NCBI GenBank assembly: GCA_025330725.1
Contig: JAIWND010000061.1
Coordinates: 1 to 64,000 of the forward strand
Length of the DNA: 64,000 bases
Source: Chlamydoabsidia padenii
Lineage: Eukaryota > Mucoromycota > Mucoromycetes > Mucorales > Cunninghamellaceae
Direction: 5' to 3'
Below, piece by piece: positions 36,362 to 48,274 of this stretch. The notes below the pieces were generated by a model. That model did not search any database, was not told where the DNA came from, and saw only the letters and a list, made by a program, of their open reading frames with translations. Both the position numbers and the translations under genes were made by a program. Positions within the stretch are counted from its first letter, which is position 1. The number at the start of each line of letters is the position of its first letter.

Positions 36362-38747
36362 GCTACTTGATCATATATATTCCCCCCCCCACTCTAGAAT
36401 TCCCTCTTTTTTATCCATTGTCTTAATAGTCAACAGTAGCGTAGTTTCATCTTTTGTGTATTATCTTTGTAGAATAATAAAAACATAATTCCTTTTACTT
36501 GATTATTTAAAAAACACAGGCTGTTGTCATTCTATTATTTAAAACATATACTTGTCTCCAGTTATAAATGTATGATGGTCATTGGCATGAACGCCGATCC
36601 CTTGATTGTAATCCCGATTTTTAAAATCCCGCTCATGGGAAAGTGATGGGGTTCCCACATTCTTTTTCTCCTTTTCTCTCTTCTTCTTTTATTATTCTCA
36701 ACACGACCCTCACTGTAGGTATCCACCAACATTAAACTTTACTATACTCTCAAACTATATACTAACAGCTAACAACGAATATGTTTTTCTTTCATTAGGG
36801 TTCCTTTTCTTTGGTTTACGTTAATGAACTTGGTGCTGTCAATTCACTACTTGTAACGACCATCAAGCCAAGGAATGTAAAATTACTTGCGCGTTTTGTT
36901 TTTAGGGAACTACATATAATCTACTGATCTGCTTTTGCTTCTCATGCTTTTGTCTTTAACGCTTCCATACAAACTACTTCTTGGTGACTCTGTGTGGATA
37001 TGCTCCTGTATATATCTCTTTTAGGTCGATGCTGCTTTATCTATTTGGGTATGAAGAAAACCACGGAAACAACTATCAACTTTACATGGTGGGTAGCACA
37101 ACTATTCTAGAAAAAGGAAAAGACGCGGTGACGATGTGGCGATGATAGGACTCTATAACGGGTGAGGGGGGGGGATCAACAATGACATGATATCACCTTC
37201 TTAATGTCAAATCATATTGAATGGCGGAATCAAAAATGCTTTGATCAGGTAAGCTGTGCCTTATCATACATACTATTATCGGCTCATCTCCTTGATTTTT
37301 TTTTTTTATAGAACTGACTCGGTGGATCTACAACGGGTAAAAGATTCTCGGATTACCTCCTTCTTTTTTCATTATCCCCTTCATCCCCCTCATTTTATTA
37401 ATGCCTATTTGCCTTTATTTTAACTAGAATCAGTAACAAACATTCTTTACACCTGGCATAATCAATATGTACCTATAATATCAGATCTGGTAGCAACTTT
37501 TATATGATAAACAACAATGTATTCTAGATCGATCCACGGCAAAAACAACCCATGTAATCAATACATCTTACCTTTATAAACAATATCAGCACATACTATT
37601 TACAAAGAACCTTACGCCAGACGACATGATATGCTACGACCTTACCTTCTTTAATAATGCAGCCTGATGCGATGAATAGATTGATGACATACAAGATGGC
37701 AAACTTGGTTGTGTGTGGTGAGTTGACACTTTTAAAACTAAAAAAGAATAAAGGAGCTTATCACATTGAACCTGTTTTACTTTTGCAGTCTTTGATATAC
37801 CATCATGACCATACTGTAGACCAAGCATACTCCTGATCAAGAATTCCGACTGTTATAGGTGAAGGGTGAAGGGGACGGGGACTACTTTATGCTAAAACGT
37901 AAGTAAACTTTTAACAAAAAGGATGATGAAAACGACAATAACCAGATGATTAACAGAATACTCTCTTCTTCTTTTTTTTTTTTGTAGTATCATACTTGTT
38001 ATATGACCAGATCTAAAGCGGGGTTAGGAAATCAGGTAAGAGTATTGGCTATAGAAGGATGCAAAGATACATATACTAACCTCTATCTCTATCTCACATA
38101 CACTAGCTCTCTTCTCTCTTTCTCCTTTTTTTCTTTTCTTTTTTTTTTTTTTATTTTTAGGTATAGGCATTGCATTGCAATTGAAAAAATGGCGTTAGGT
38201 GCTTGCTGTGGATGATCTATTAGATGAAATGCTTTGGGGTTGGTGCTCACATCTTCCATGACAGCATCGATCAACTATCAACAGGATAAACGACAAGGGC
38301 AACAAAAATGGGTATATAACTTACTGCATCTGTACATAATCGCCACCTATCGTTTGCATATTTTTGGAATCAAACTCGATTGGGATACAATGTTTGTTTC
38401 CAACAACGATCAGTAATACTAACCTCTGTAGTTAGTTACTTTTTTATATCCCTTTTATTTTTTTTTGCTTGGATTTTAATCATAATAAAACACCTCTTCT
38501 CCTTCTTTGTCTGGTTGTTTTTAACGTGCTTGTTAAATATGAATGGGGGCGTGTATTTAAGTGTCTACCGTGCTGAAAAACTTGTTTCAACAACGCATAC
38601 GCAAAAAAAATCGGGGTTTAAACTTGACAATCAAAAGTAGAAAAAGGGTCCGCAAAAGAAAAAATACTTTTTTTCTTCTTTTTCTTCTTTTTCTTCTTCT
38701 TCTTTTCTTTGTCTTTATACTATAAATTTACCAACACATACACCAAT
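36362..38747. other. Gene-free or decayed region between HIBCH and coiled-coil gene
   Basis: Contains a double copy of the recurrent element at 36610-36634 and, from about 36797 to 38420, several short plus-strand segments with GT/AG-like borders but with stops between them (see the separate entry). The last 130 bp are a CT-rich leader for the next gene, with CGGGGTTTAAACTT near 38610. Confidence 0.4.
36797..38420 (+). pseudogene. Possible decayed multi-exon gene, unidentified
   Basis: Exon-like pieces follow acceptor-like sites: GSFSLVYVNELGAVNSLLV at 36800, VDAALSIW before GTATGA at 37024, ELTRWIYNG at 37313, MTRSKAGLGNQ before GTAAGAG at 38003, and GIGIALQLKKWR then VLAVDDLLDEMLW near 38161-38235, separated by a stop. 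No single frame survives. A promoter element sits about 170 bp before the first piece. I cannot name the ancestor, so both identity and pseudogene status are tentative. Confidence 0.3.
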
Positions 38748-40358
38748 ATGAATTATAGGCATTCTATACCCATCAAATTACCTCCCTCACCTGTAGATTT
38801 AACCTCACCCTCATTACGAAAGCAAAACGAACTTCAAATCTTCACCAATGACAATGACCATAATCGACATCCTCAACCATGGACACCACCACTCTCACCA
38901 CCACTTGTATCTGGTTTTCAGGATCGTCCTTTATCACAATACAGCAATAACACCACCAACAGAAAGAAACCACGACAGCACCACTCGCAGAAATTGGACA
39001 TTGATCACCTGACGCTAGAAAACGCCAAACTACAGCGGGCCAATCGATTGCTTAAGGTGGACAGAGAAGAATGGTTGGAAAAACGAATACAGCCAATGGA
39101 GCAACACATTCGTAATTTGACTATCTCCAATGTTCGATGGCAACGTGCGGCAAACTTACTTCAGCAAGAAGTAGAAGAATGTCGTGATCAAATGGCGGCA
39201 TTGAAACTGAATCAAACACTATATCAAAAGACAGGACCGGAATACGATTTCTTGGTGAATAGGATACATCAATTACAGGCTCAGGTAAATATACTCTCTT
39301 CCCTCCTCCTCCTCCTCCTCCTCCCCTCTCTTTGCCTCCCCCCCCTTAACTATCTGCATAATATTATGCAAAAACTTAACATAAAGTTATATCTATCTAA
39401 CCTTCTTTCTCTATCTATCTCTCTTATATGTAGATCAGTATGGCTCATCAAGAAAAAAGAGGCGGTAAACTGACAGATATCACTAAAAGCGAACTATTTG
39501 TCTTGTTGGATAAAATACATTCTTTAGAACAAGATCTTGGCAGGACACTCTTACAATTGGCGGAACGGGATGAAGATTTGGCTCATTGTCGATCTGAAAT
39601 ATCAATCAAGGATCAAGTCATGGCTCAGCTGCAGATGGATTTTGATGAAATAGACAAGCAAGTCAGATCTCTTCAATATGTAAGTACGGAAATGAAAAAA
39701 AAAAAAAAAAAAAAGTTAAACCAGTTACTGGGTTACTAATGCATATTTTGTCCAATAGATGCTGGAAAAAGGTCAAATGACGACAACAACAACATCAACA
39801 CATGAACAACCTGTCATTCAAACAACAATCGAGGAAATGAATATGATGCTAACAGCAACATCTAGGACTCGAAACAGAAGAAGGTTAATCAAGAAAAAAG
39901 AAGTACTCTCAATCCGTGATCTCAAGTCTCCACCCGCCACCTCTGACACCACCAAGAATGATCCTTCTCTTAAATCTACCCCTGACTCAGCACCACCGGT
40001 CATCCATCAGCATTCAATTGACGATTCTGTCAAGGATCATCCAACTGACGAACAATCACCACCCAACAACAATCCTGCACCATCACATCCCTTAACTACC
40101 ATGTCACTAGCGTATATCTTACCTGGCAGCTACCCCGCCAGATCAGAAGCAGCAACTCATGTTTATAATGACACATCGTCAATGAATGGATGGGTGTGGG
40201 CTATCTTGGTTTGGCACGACCTGGTTGCCCCTTTCGTCATCACGTCCTTCTTCCTCGGTCTATGCACGAAATTGGGTATAAGTGACGACTGGCTCACTCC
40301 TATTATCCTACTGGTCTTGGTCTTGGGTCAATTGTATCAAGACAATGATCACTTGTAG
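38748..40358 (+). CDS. Coiled-coil protein with C-terminal membrane anchor
   Basis: Exons 38748-39284, 39434-39679 and 39759-40358 give 460 aa. The N-terminus is Pro-rich (KLPPSPVDLTSPSL, PWTPPLSPPLVSG). Residues about 85-260 form a long coiled coil (LTLENAKLQRANRLLKVDRE, LVNRIHQLQAQ, LGRTLLQLAERDEDLAH). A Ser/Pro/Thr linker leads to two hydrophobic helices near the C-terminus (WAILVWHDLVAPFVITSFFL and LTPIILLVLVLGQL). This layout suggests a membrane-anchored tether or trafficking factor, but I do not recognise the family. The start ATG at 38748 opens MNYRHSIPIKLPPSP; the frame is open a little upstream without an ATG. Confidence 0.65.
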
Positions 40359-40889
40359 TTATAGACATTCTGTACCATATCCTCTTTGTATATATTCTTC
40401 TTCTTTTTTTTTTTTTTTTTATTAATACATAATAAACAATCTTAAACCATTTTGCCTTACATTTACATATTATAGACCATCATCATTTTAGAAAAAGTTG
40501 AATGCGCGATATGCATTGCATGATGTACGATTTTTTTTTTTCAAACTTTATACCATTCTCATGGATCCGTTAGTTTATAGATATTGGTTGGACTCCTTAT
40601 AATTATAAAAGTGCATTGGTATTAGAAACTATAAATGGTAAATCAACATACGTGGCGCATTGTTATAATAAATTTGTGTTTTTATTTAAAAAAGTGAATG
40701 AGTGGCGAATGACTATGACTGATGATGATGGGATGAGGTAACTATATCAGTTATATTAAAAGGATCCAATGTACACCGGGTTGCATTCTGTAGTGATTCC
40801 TTTTCTGAATAAAGAGATGGGTTCCGGTCAAAAAGAGATCAAAGGTGGCGGAGTTTTAATCAACATTCATGCAACTTTTTTTTTTTTCT

Positions 40890-41487
40890 TTTACCTTGAT
40901 CCATTTGTCTTTGCATCTGATTATAAACATCACCTATTTTTTTTGCCTTAATATCGTTCCAACGTTTTCCGAATTCTTTTTTCCGCAAATAGATGATTAC
41001 TCTTTTGGGTTTGAACTATGTATGATCAATGTATAACGTAAAAAGTGAATATGATAGTCGAGTCGACATTTCTCCTCCACTCCCATCACCAATGGACTTA
41101 CCTTGATAATCGTACCTTTTGTATCAAGGTCCCCACACAGTTTGCTGAGTTTAAAGTCATAATTGACACCTTCATGATCTTCCTACAGGCAAAGAAGTGA
41201 AGTAAAAAATGGTTAGGTTCGAGCATCATCGTACATGATCATTTTTGTGTTACAATAGCTAATTGAATACTTCGTGTATCTACTCGTAGATTATAATTTT
41301 CCTTGTGAATCTTTTCGGCATTGGGAATAGAGAGGTAAAGTCTATAAGTATACATATCAAGAACGGTCAAATCAATCATGTCATAATGGTGTTTTGCTTT
41401 TTTTTTTTTTTTTTTTTTTTTAGCATACTTGATGTTCTTGTCGTCTTGGTCCCAGCCATAATGTGAGGTGATATAAATAGTTTGCAT
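40890..41487 (-). pseudogene. CS-domain fragment of a calcyclin-binding protein (CacyBP/SIP) homologue
   Basis: Segments 41487-41429, 41341-41254 and 41182-41102 join in frame: YITSHYGWDQDDKNIK, LYLSIPNAEKIHKENYNLRV and EDHEGVNYDFKLSKLCGDLD. They align with the CS domain of CacyBP/SIP (NYGWDQSDKFVKIYI-type). The next piece (40999 down) encodes VIIYLRKKEFGKRWNDIKAK, the next CS strand. However, the only nearby acceptor gives an immediate TAA, one base out of frame. The N-terminal SIAH-binding region and the C-terminal SGS region are absent. CacyBP links SIAH ubiquitin ligase with Skp1 and binds S100 proteins in animals. I read this as a truncated, broken copy. An in-frame poly-A tract fills the first intron. 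Confidence 0.55.
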
Positions 41488-42209
41488 GGCTCTTCTGTGC
41501 TATGGGGTGAGTGTAAGTAGTGATTAAAGTAAAAGCGTAATTATAGTAATATCAAGAAGAAGAGAAAAAAAAAAAAAAAAAAAGATAGAAAGATAGAAAG
41601 AGAGAAAAGGGTGAGAAAGGAGATGCGATTTTTTCAAGAAAAAAAAAAAAAAGGTTAATAGAGGATCGTCTGAAATTGCCTAAATATAGAAACACCGACG
41701 ATTCAGGTCTATGGAGAATACCAGATCCTGTCATGATGTTAAGAGTAGCAAGACCAAGACAAAAGCTATTTAGTGACATGTAGAAAGAGTTGATGCAGAA
41801 TAATGACGACGAACAATGAAGTTAGTTTTGCGTTAAAAAGAAAGATTATTAACATACATCCATCGCTCTATGCCGTAATTTATGCATCATAGTTCAAATC
41901 CCGACTTGAAAGTTCAAACGCAGCAAAAGCTCTGAAAAAACGGCAGTGTCTAATCATAACTTGCTGTTTATAGAAGATGCATAAACTTCATCATTTGTAA
42001 TCAGGTACTTTTTTAAGTTTCGATTCGAAGAAAGAAAAAGAATAATCGGGCTGACCGTAATTTTCTGGAGATGAGGGGGGACGATATCAAACTAAAACCG
42101 GCTCTCGAACAATCTAAATGAACCTAAAATGGAACATATACTAAATACATTATCATCAAAGAGTTCAGCTTATATAAGGGGCAAGGGCATTGTGGTCCAT
42201 GAGCCATCA

Positions 42210-42223
42210 TTTGAAATCCCGAT
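42210..42223. promoter_or_regulatory. Recurrent TTTGAAATCCCG element (ASN pseudogene promoter)
   Basis: TTTGAAATCCCGAT is 98-111 bp before the former start codon of the asparagine synthetase pseudogene. Confidence 0.45.
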
Positions 42224-42320
42224 AGGGAGTCAAAAAGTTCTTTTTTACTTCTTTTGCCTTTTTCGCTTTCTTTCCCACTCCACTCCACTTTTTAACAGGA
42301 TAGATCACAATCTACTAAAA

Positions 42321-44190
42321 ATGTGTGTGGCATCTTTGTTTGTTAAAACTATCAAGATAATATCGAAGATTTCCGTCGACATGCTTTACACTTATCCAGA
42401 AAGTAAGTTGTCTCTAGGAATTACTAAGCGAAGACTTATAACTAACTGATTATTATGTGTATAGAATCCGTCATTGTGGTCCTGATTGGTCTGGTTGTAT
42501 CACTGCCAACAACACTATCCTTGCTCATGAACGTCTTGCCATCGTTGGTGTAGGTAATTCTTTTACTATTTGAAAACGGTAATGTCGACCAACTCTTGAC
42601 GTGCAATTTTTAATAGATACGGGTGCTCAACCGTTGGTCAGCGACGATAACAATCTCGTTCTTTGTGTGAATGGGGAAATCTATAACCACAAGCAACCAC
42701 GTGCCAACTTGAAGAACACCTATGAATTCAAGACTCATTCTGACTGTGAAGTGATTATGCCCATGGTAAGTAGAAAAAAAAAAAAAAAAAAAAAAAGGCA
42801 AATGACACATCTAACTCTCTATCTCTCTCTCTTCAATAGTACAAGGATATGGTGCAGTAATTAGATAAGATATTCTCCTTTGTACTCTTGGACAAGAAAC
42901 GGAATCGAGTGATATCAGCACGCAACCTAATCGGTGTCACTACTCTTTACTATGGTTGGGACTCCAAGATGCCTGGTACTGCCTACTTTGCCTCGGAATT
43001 GAAATCATTGAACGAAGACTGTGACAAAATCCTCGCCTTCCCTCCTGGCCATTTGTATGATTCTGATACTGGTGAAATGACTCGCTGGTTCGATCCTTCT
43101 TGGTGGAATGAATCACACATGCCTACGAACCCAGTGGATCCCAAGCTGTTGCGGGAATCTTTGGAAACTACTGTAAGTAAACGGTTGGCAAGTTCCGTAT
43201 GATGTGCTTTTGTCTGGTGGTCTGGATTTCTCTTTGATTGCTGCCATTGCTGTTCGTGAAACTGGAAAGATTGCTTCTGCTGGTGTCCCTGATGATGATC
43301 ACCGTAAGTAACAAGATATAGAAAACATAATAAAAGGATAAATGACTTTGTTAACTTTTTTGCTTTTCCTTTTTGGTCACATTAGGTGGATCTACTTTAT
43401 GACCACAACTTCACTCCTTCTCCATCGGTCTTTCCGGCTCACCTGATCTGATCGCTGCGCGTGATGTGGCTAATCATCTCAAGACGATCCATCATGAATA
43501 CACCTTTATTGTCCAAGAAGCTTTCGATGCGATTAGTGATGTGATCTACCACCCGAAAACCGACGACGTTACCACGATTCGAGCGTCCACACCCATGTAT
43601 ACGTTATCTCAAAGGATCAAGGCTACTGGCGTCAAGATGGTGCTCTCTGGTGAAGGTGCGGACGAAGTGTTTGGCAGCTACCTCTACTTTTATTATGCGC
43701 CTCCGTGCCAACAAATCGACCATGGCCAGGGGATTGGAAGCTCGTGTACTTTTTTTTTTGGACAAGGACTTTCTCGAGGTAGCAATGAACATTGATCCTA
43801 TGGACAAGAAACCCGATCAAGACAGGATGGAAAAGTATATTGTGCGTAAAGCGTTTATCTCGGATGCTAAACCCTATTTACCTGACCATGTCCTGTGACG
43901 CCAAAAGGAGCAATTCTCGGATGGGGTAGGATACAACTGGATTGATACGCTCAAGGAAGTGTCGGTGACTCAGGTGATGGATGAAAATTTTGCCCAGGTT
44001 GGATCTCGATGAACCAAGGACATACCCACCACCAAGGAAGCCTCTATGTATCGTGTCATGTTTGAAGAATGGTATCCCCAAGAAGCGTGTACGGCTAATG
44101 TGGTGCGATAGATTCCTAAAGCCGAATGGTGTGATTGTCATGTCGAAGATCCTTCTGGCCGTGCCCAAGATATTCACAATGATTCGCTAA
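42321..44190 (+). pseudogene. Asparagine synthetase (glutamine-hydrolysing) pseudogene
   Basis: Clear remains of a class II glutamine amidotransferase (ATG TGT start keeping the nucleophile Cys2; [33 protein letters not shown]) and of the AMP-forming synthetase domain ([57 protein letters not shown]). It is broken many times: an extra base after the start (MCGIF now out of frame), TAA at 42858-42860, SGGLDS changed to SGGLDF in the PP-loop, TGA at 43400-43402, a deletion plus frameshift near 43690, TGA near 44011, and TAG near 44108 where VVRWIPKAEW is expected. Introns and promoter element persist. The intact enzyme would make asparagine from aspartate and glutamine. Another functional copy is presumably elsewhere. 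Confidence 0.93.
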
Positions 44191-44424
44191 AACAGCAAAT
44201 AACCCCCCCCAACATGTATAACATTATATATGTCCCTCATTGTTTATAGTCATGCATCCCATTTAGTACATATTAATAGTATCACACATATTTTTATTTA
44301 TTTTATTAACAACATAATAAAAACATTGTATATTTGAATTCATGGATTAGATTACATTTTATTGTTTGATAATAGGTCATGCGGGGCAAAGGAATAAGTA
44401 TGTAGGGAATGGAAAAACGTTGAA

Positions 44425-44459
<35 letters not shown>

Positions 44460-44482
44460 TGTCATATGATAAGATAATGTCA
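44191..44482. other. Short intergenic stretch with poly-A tract
   Basis: Holds an AATAAAA near 44317 and a 30-nt poly-A tract at about 44428-44457. No gene. Confidence 0.5.
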
Positions 44483-45631
44483 CTATTTTAAAGGAAGAGG
44501 ATGTAAACTATTGATGGTTGGTAATAAAGAGGTCGATGAAGGAGTAGAAGGATTGACAAGCATGATGATTGGTGGTAGTTTCGGATAATCATGACGAGTG
44601 GTGTTGATGGTTGGTGAAGGTGATAAAGTAGGTGAAGGTGAAGGAGATGTTGATGTCGAAGAGTGTAAAGGTGGTGAAGAAGGTGCAGAGACTGGACGAG
44701 TAGGTGATTGAGCAAGAGACAGTAGAGATTGAGCCACTTGTTGTTCCTGGCGTTCGCATTGGGTACAAGGATCATCCAGAACCTTATCGATCGAAGATAA
44801 CATGGCCACGGTTTCCGAGAGCAGCCGAGTCAATCGAGTTACTTGGGTTTGTAGATAGTGTCGCTGTTCCTGTTGTTCCTGTACATGTGGACATGATGAA
44901 TTATGATACGTTGTAGGTGAAGAAGGAGCCGAAGGAGTGGATGAGGTAGAGGATGCTGAAGAGTATGATAATGCTGATGATGGTGTGGAGTGATAAGGTA
45001 TGTATGATGCTTTGTTGTTGTTAAGTTCTATCGGAGAAGGAGGTGTGGGTTTGATTAATTGAGGTAACTTGGTATTGTCGATCCCTGTAGAATGTTCTTG
45101 AAGATGATGTTGGTATTGTTGTTGTTGTTGTTGTTGTGGTGGTGGTGGTGGTGGTTGCTGTTGTTGATGTAGGCGAGTTACTGGTGGCATGGTATGAACC
45201 ATTTTAATTGTTGATACTGATTTGATTTTCTTGTGGTCCAAAACGTGGTCCTTCCTTTTTTCTGAGCCTCGTTTTCTTCGTTTGATAACAGATTTCATCA
45301 TAGTGACAGGTCGGTGAGTCATATGTAGCTTGTAATAGAGTCCACAAGCATTACAAATGTTCTTGCCATCAGCATCCCGACGCCAAAGTGGTGTGATGGT
45401 AGTATGACAGTTGGCACACTGAATAGTAGCACCATCTTCCTTTGTTGTTGTTGTTGTTGTTGTTGTAGTTGTCGTCCCTAAAGAAGTGCCTTCCATTAGA
45501 GGAGATGCTGTCGAGGAGGTTGCTTCCGTTTCACAATTATTACAGAGAATAGTCGTTTTCCAATCCATGGAAGCAGTCGTCGTAGGTGATTGGCAATGAG
45601 TGCAAGAAGGTTCAGTGGATTCTTGTACCAT
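44483..45631 (-). CDS. GATA-type zinc-finger transcription factor
   Basis: An intronless 382-aa ORF. Near the N-terminus is a half-preserved Cys4 finger (CTHCQSPT...[12 protein letters not shown]). After a poly-Thr run comes a full GATA finger, [20 protein letters not shown] then [18 protein letters not shown], with a basic tail ([14 protein letters not shown]). The rest is poly-Q/poly-P, Ser/Pro/Thr-rich, plus a leucine-repeat coiled-coil ([20 protein letters not shown]). GATA factors bind HGATAR and in fungi control nitrogen, iron, light or developmental genes; the branch cannot be set here. I chose the ATG at 45631 (MVQESTEPS) because the in-frame upstream codons look like 5'UTR. An element (CCGGGATTTGAAAT) lies about 175 bp upstream. 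Confidence 0.88.
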   Translation of the reverse strand: MVQESTEPSCTHCQSPTTTASMDWKTTILCNNCETEATSSTASPLMEGTSLGTTTTTTTTTTTKEDGATIQCANCHTTITPLWRRDADGKNICNACGLYYKLHMTHRPVTMMKSVIKRRKRGSEKRKDHVLDHKKIKSVSTIKMVHTMPPVTRLHQQQQPPPPPPQQQQQQQYQHHLQEHSTGIDNTKLPQLIKPTPPSPIELNNNKASYIPYHSTPSSALSYSSASSTSSTPSAPSSPTTYHNSSCPHVQEQQEQRHYLQTQVTRLTRLLSETVAMLSSIDKVLDDPCTQCERQEQQVAQSLLSLAQSPTRPVSAPSSPPLHSSTSTSPSPSPTLSPSPTINTTRHDYPKLPPIIMLVNPSTPSSTSLLPTINSLHPLPLK

Positions 45632-46268
45632 GGTTATAAAAAGTAGACACTTGATAAAGGGGTAAATATACAAAAACAAAGATAAAAGAAAAGAAAAAGA
45701 AGAGAATCAAATCGAAATCGAAATCGCGCGATTTTTACTGTCGATGGTTCATAAAAAAGGGGGGAGGGCGGGAGGACGGATTTACGAGAGAAAAAATTTT
45801 GACCGGGATTTGAAATGAGCCAATGAAATGTCTGGAAATAGTCATATTCTCCCACGACGGGATCTTTTTCCGTAAAGGAACCAAAGGGTAAATGATCCAT
45901 CAGCTCATTTCTTTTTGATCTCTCTACACAGTTAAAAGTTGATAATAATAGGTTACGTTCCATGGAACGAGGCAAATCATGTGTGTTTCCAAGTGTAACC
46001 CAAACTACAAGTAGTAGGAGTAGCAGATAAACAAGGGGGCCCTTGCTCCACTTTTTTTTTTTTTCTCATCTATCATCTCGAGGGTGGGAATAAAAATAAA
46101 CCCCACATAATCTATGCCTGTGTAGCAGGGCACACGTTTGTCGTCGTAATTTATTTAACCGCCGATTGTCGGCGTGTTAAAATCATCCTTCAAGATCGTT
46201 TTACCTTTTTTTTTTTTTCGTTTTTTCTTTTTTTTCTTCTTTCTTTCATTCTTAAAACTCTTAACAAC
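45632..46268. other. Divergent GATA/UPF0324 intergenic region
   Basis: No gene. Contains AAATCGAAATCGAAATCGCG direct repeats near 45709-45727, CCGGGATTTGAAAT at 45803-45816, and a T-rich leader before 46269. Confidence 0.5.
45803..45816 (+). promoter_or_regulatory. Recurrent GGGATTTGAAAT element (GATA gene promoter)
   Basis: CCGGGATTTGAAAT, 172-185 bp before the GATA factor start codon. Confidence 0.4.
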
Positions 46269-48112
46269 ATGGATGAAGAGAATCTTGGATCTAGACATAA
46301 AACAAAAGACGCATCACTCACCAGCTTTCCTTCAACAAACACGCCGGTGGGTACCTCTTCATCCTTTACAAGTATCATTACGACAACGAATTCGACAGAC
46401 AAGAACGACAAGACTGATACCAAAGCGGCACCCTCCTCTGAAGAAAGATTAGCAAAATGGAAACCTTGGTTAATGTGGTGGAATACTGAAGAATGGATGG
46501 CCTGCTGGATCGGATTTATTCTCTTTGGTGGTGTGACAGGTGCTGTACTCAGGGGTATACCCTCGCCTGTTTTCGAACAATGGCAACACAATCCATTCAT
46601 GACTTTTGCTAACGTTGGAAATTATGCTCTGATTGTTTTGTTCTTTGTGATGGGTGGACTTGTTTGGCTGGCCATGGCACTTTATCGACCTTCTCACTGG
46701 CAACTCTTCCCTCTGGGGTATACCGTGGTCTTCTTTGTGGCCTTGATCAGTAATATGTTGGCAAGCAATGGTAAGAAATAAGAATAACATCAAATGACGG
46801 CATTTGACATAATTTTTTATATTCTCGGAAACACAAAGCTGTCCTCCATAGTGCCAGTTTAGGTGCTTCTATCTGGGCTATTATTTTAGGTTGCCTTTTA
46901 AGAAATCTCTTGTCTTGGTTACAAAAAGCTGGTGACAATCAACCTTTACCACCTTGGATTAAGATTGCTCAACAAACAGAACTTTACATTGCTATCAGTT
47001 TAGTCTTACTTTGTATTGACATCTCAGTATTAAAACCTTTGGCACCTCGGGCTTTGTTTGTTAGTTGGATCGATACTCCTACCTTGTTTATGGTCGTGGC
47101 CTTTATCGGTTGGAGGTGGTTGGACATTGATAAGCAAACTTCCATTATTATGTCTGGTGCTACCTTTATTTGTGGTTCTTCAGCTGCCATTGCTCTGGGA
47201 TCTGCTTTAGGTAAGTATTAACACTTTATGGAATAGACATGTCATACTTATCTTCCTCTTCCTTTTAATAGGTGCCACTCACAAAACGGATATGCCTATT
47301 GCCATTGTAAGTCAAAAAAAAGGGGGGGGGAGGGGCGTGGATTTGATCATTAACTTGCTTCTCTTTCTTTGTAGATCTCCATCTTCACTATACCCAGTAT
47401 CATTGCTCTACCATATATTGCAAAGAGTCTCAACTTTGATCCTAATGTATCAGGCGCTTGGTTTGGTGGTTGTGTTGACTCTACTGGTGCTGTTATTGCT
47501 TCAGCAAGTATCTACAATGATCCTCAAGCTATCTCTACTGCAGCTGTAGTCAAGATGATGCAAAATGTCCTCATTGGTCCTCTATCAGTTGCTATGGCTT
47601 GGTTATGGACACAATATGAATTACGCCAGGCTTACTTGGATGACCAGGAACAGTTATATCCCGAACCCACTCAACAACAACAACAAGCTCCTTCCCAACA
47701 GACCAACGACAATAATGAAATTGAAGTGATTCCTATGGATCCTATTGAAAACCGACGCAAAAGTGATTTTACAAGACCCAGCAAGACGATCAAAAAACAA
47801 GAAAAGGTCCATGTCCTTCTTTGGAAGCGCTTTCCCAAATTTGTCATTGGCTTTATCATTACAGCTGTCCTCTTTAATACGGTGATTCCTGGTGGTCAAG
47901 ATGAACGAACATTGGTCAAGAATTATTGCTTTTATGTGTCTGAATACTTCTCTACTTTGTCTTTTGTCAGCATTGGTCTGGGTCTCAAGATGGGTGAATT
48001 GAAGCAAAATATCCGAAGCTTGGGCAAGTTATGTGTACTTTACCTGATTGCTCAGTTGGTGGACATTGTTGTTACTGCTGTACTTGCTTATTTGGCCTTT
48101 ACCAAGATGTAG
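46269..48112 (+). CDS. UPF0324/YeiH-family (putative sulfate exporter family) membrane protein
   Basis: Exons 46269-46770, 46839-47210, 47272-47306 and 47375-48112 give 548 aa. A hydrophilic N-terminus (about 75 aa) precedes about ten TM helices. Signatures of the family are the TM blocks LGASIWAIILGCLLRN, SIIMSGATFICGSSAAIALG, WFGGCVDSTGAVIASA, VVKMMQNVLIGPLSVAMA, and near the end LSFVSIGLGLKMGEL. A long polar loop (about 80 aa, Gln- and charge-rich) is inserted after the AWLWTQYELRQ helix. The family is common in bacteria, where export of sulfate or related anions has been proposed; the substrate is unproven. The four exons and ordinary codon use show it is fully settled in the fungal genome. 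Confidence 0.8.
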
Positions 48113-48274
48113 TTGTAGATTATATCCATAAGATAGTTGATTTGTATGTACTATTATAAAAAAGACGGGGTTGTGTAACTATAAAGGCTTAATTTTTTGT
48201 AAAATAATAATAATAATACCTCTCTCTCTCTCTCTCTTTTTTTATTTTTTATTTTTTTTTTTATAAAAATAGGA

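Larger units (their letters stand above)
40359..42320. other. Intergenic with a CacyBP-like remnant and the ASN pseudogene promoter
   Basis: Outside the minus-strand remnant at 40890-41487 nothing is firmly coding. Features: a T-run near 40401-40420 after the coiled-coil gene, TTCAAATCCCGACTT at 41893-41907, and TTTGAAATCCCGAT at 42210-42223 (about 100 bp before the ASN pseudogene start). Confidence 0.4.

Noticed and set aside
47292..47549. Leu-rich plus-strand ORF in the UPF0324 gene
   Set aside because: It runs through intron 3 and the wrong frame of exon 4; the family alignment fixes the other frame.
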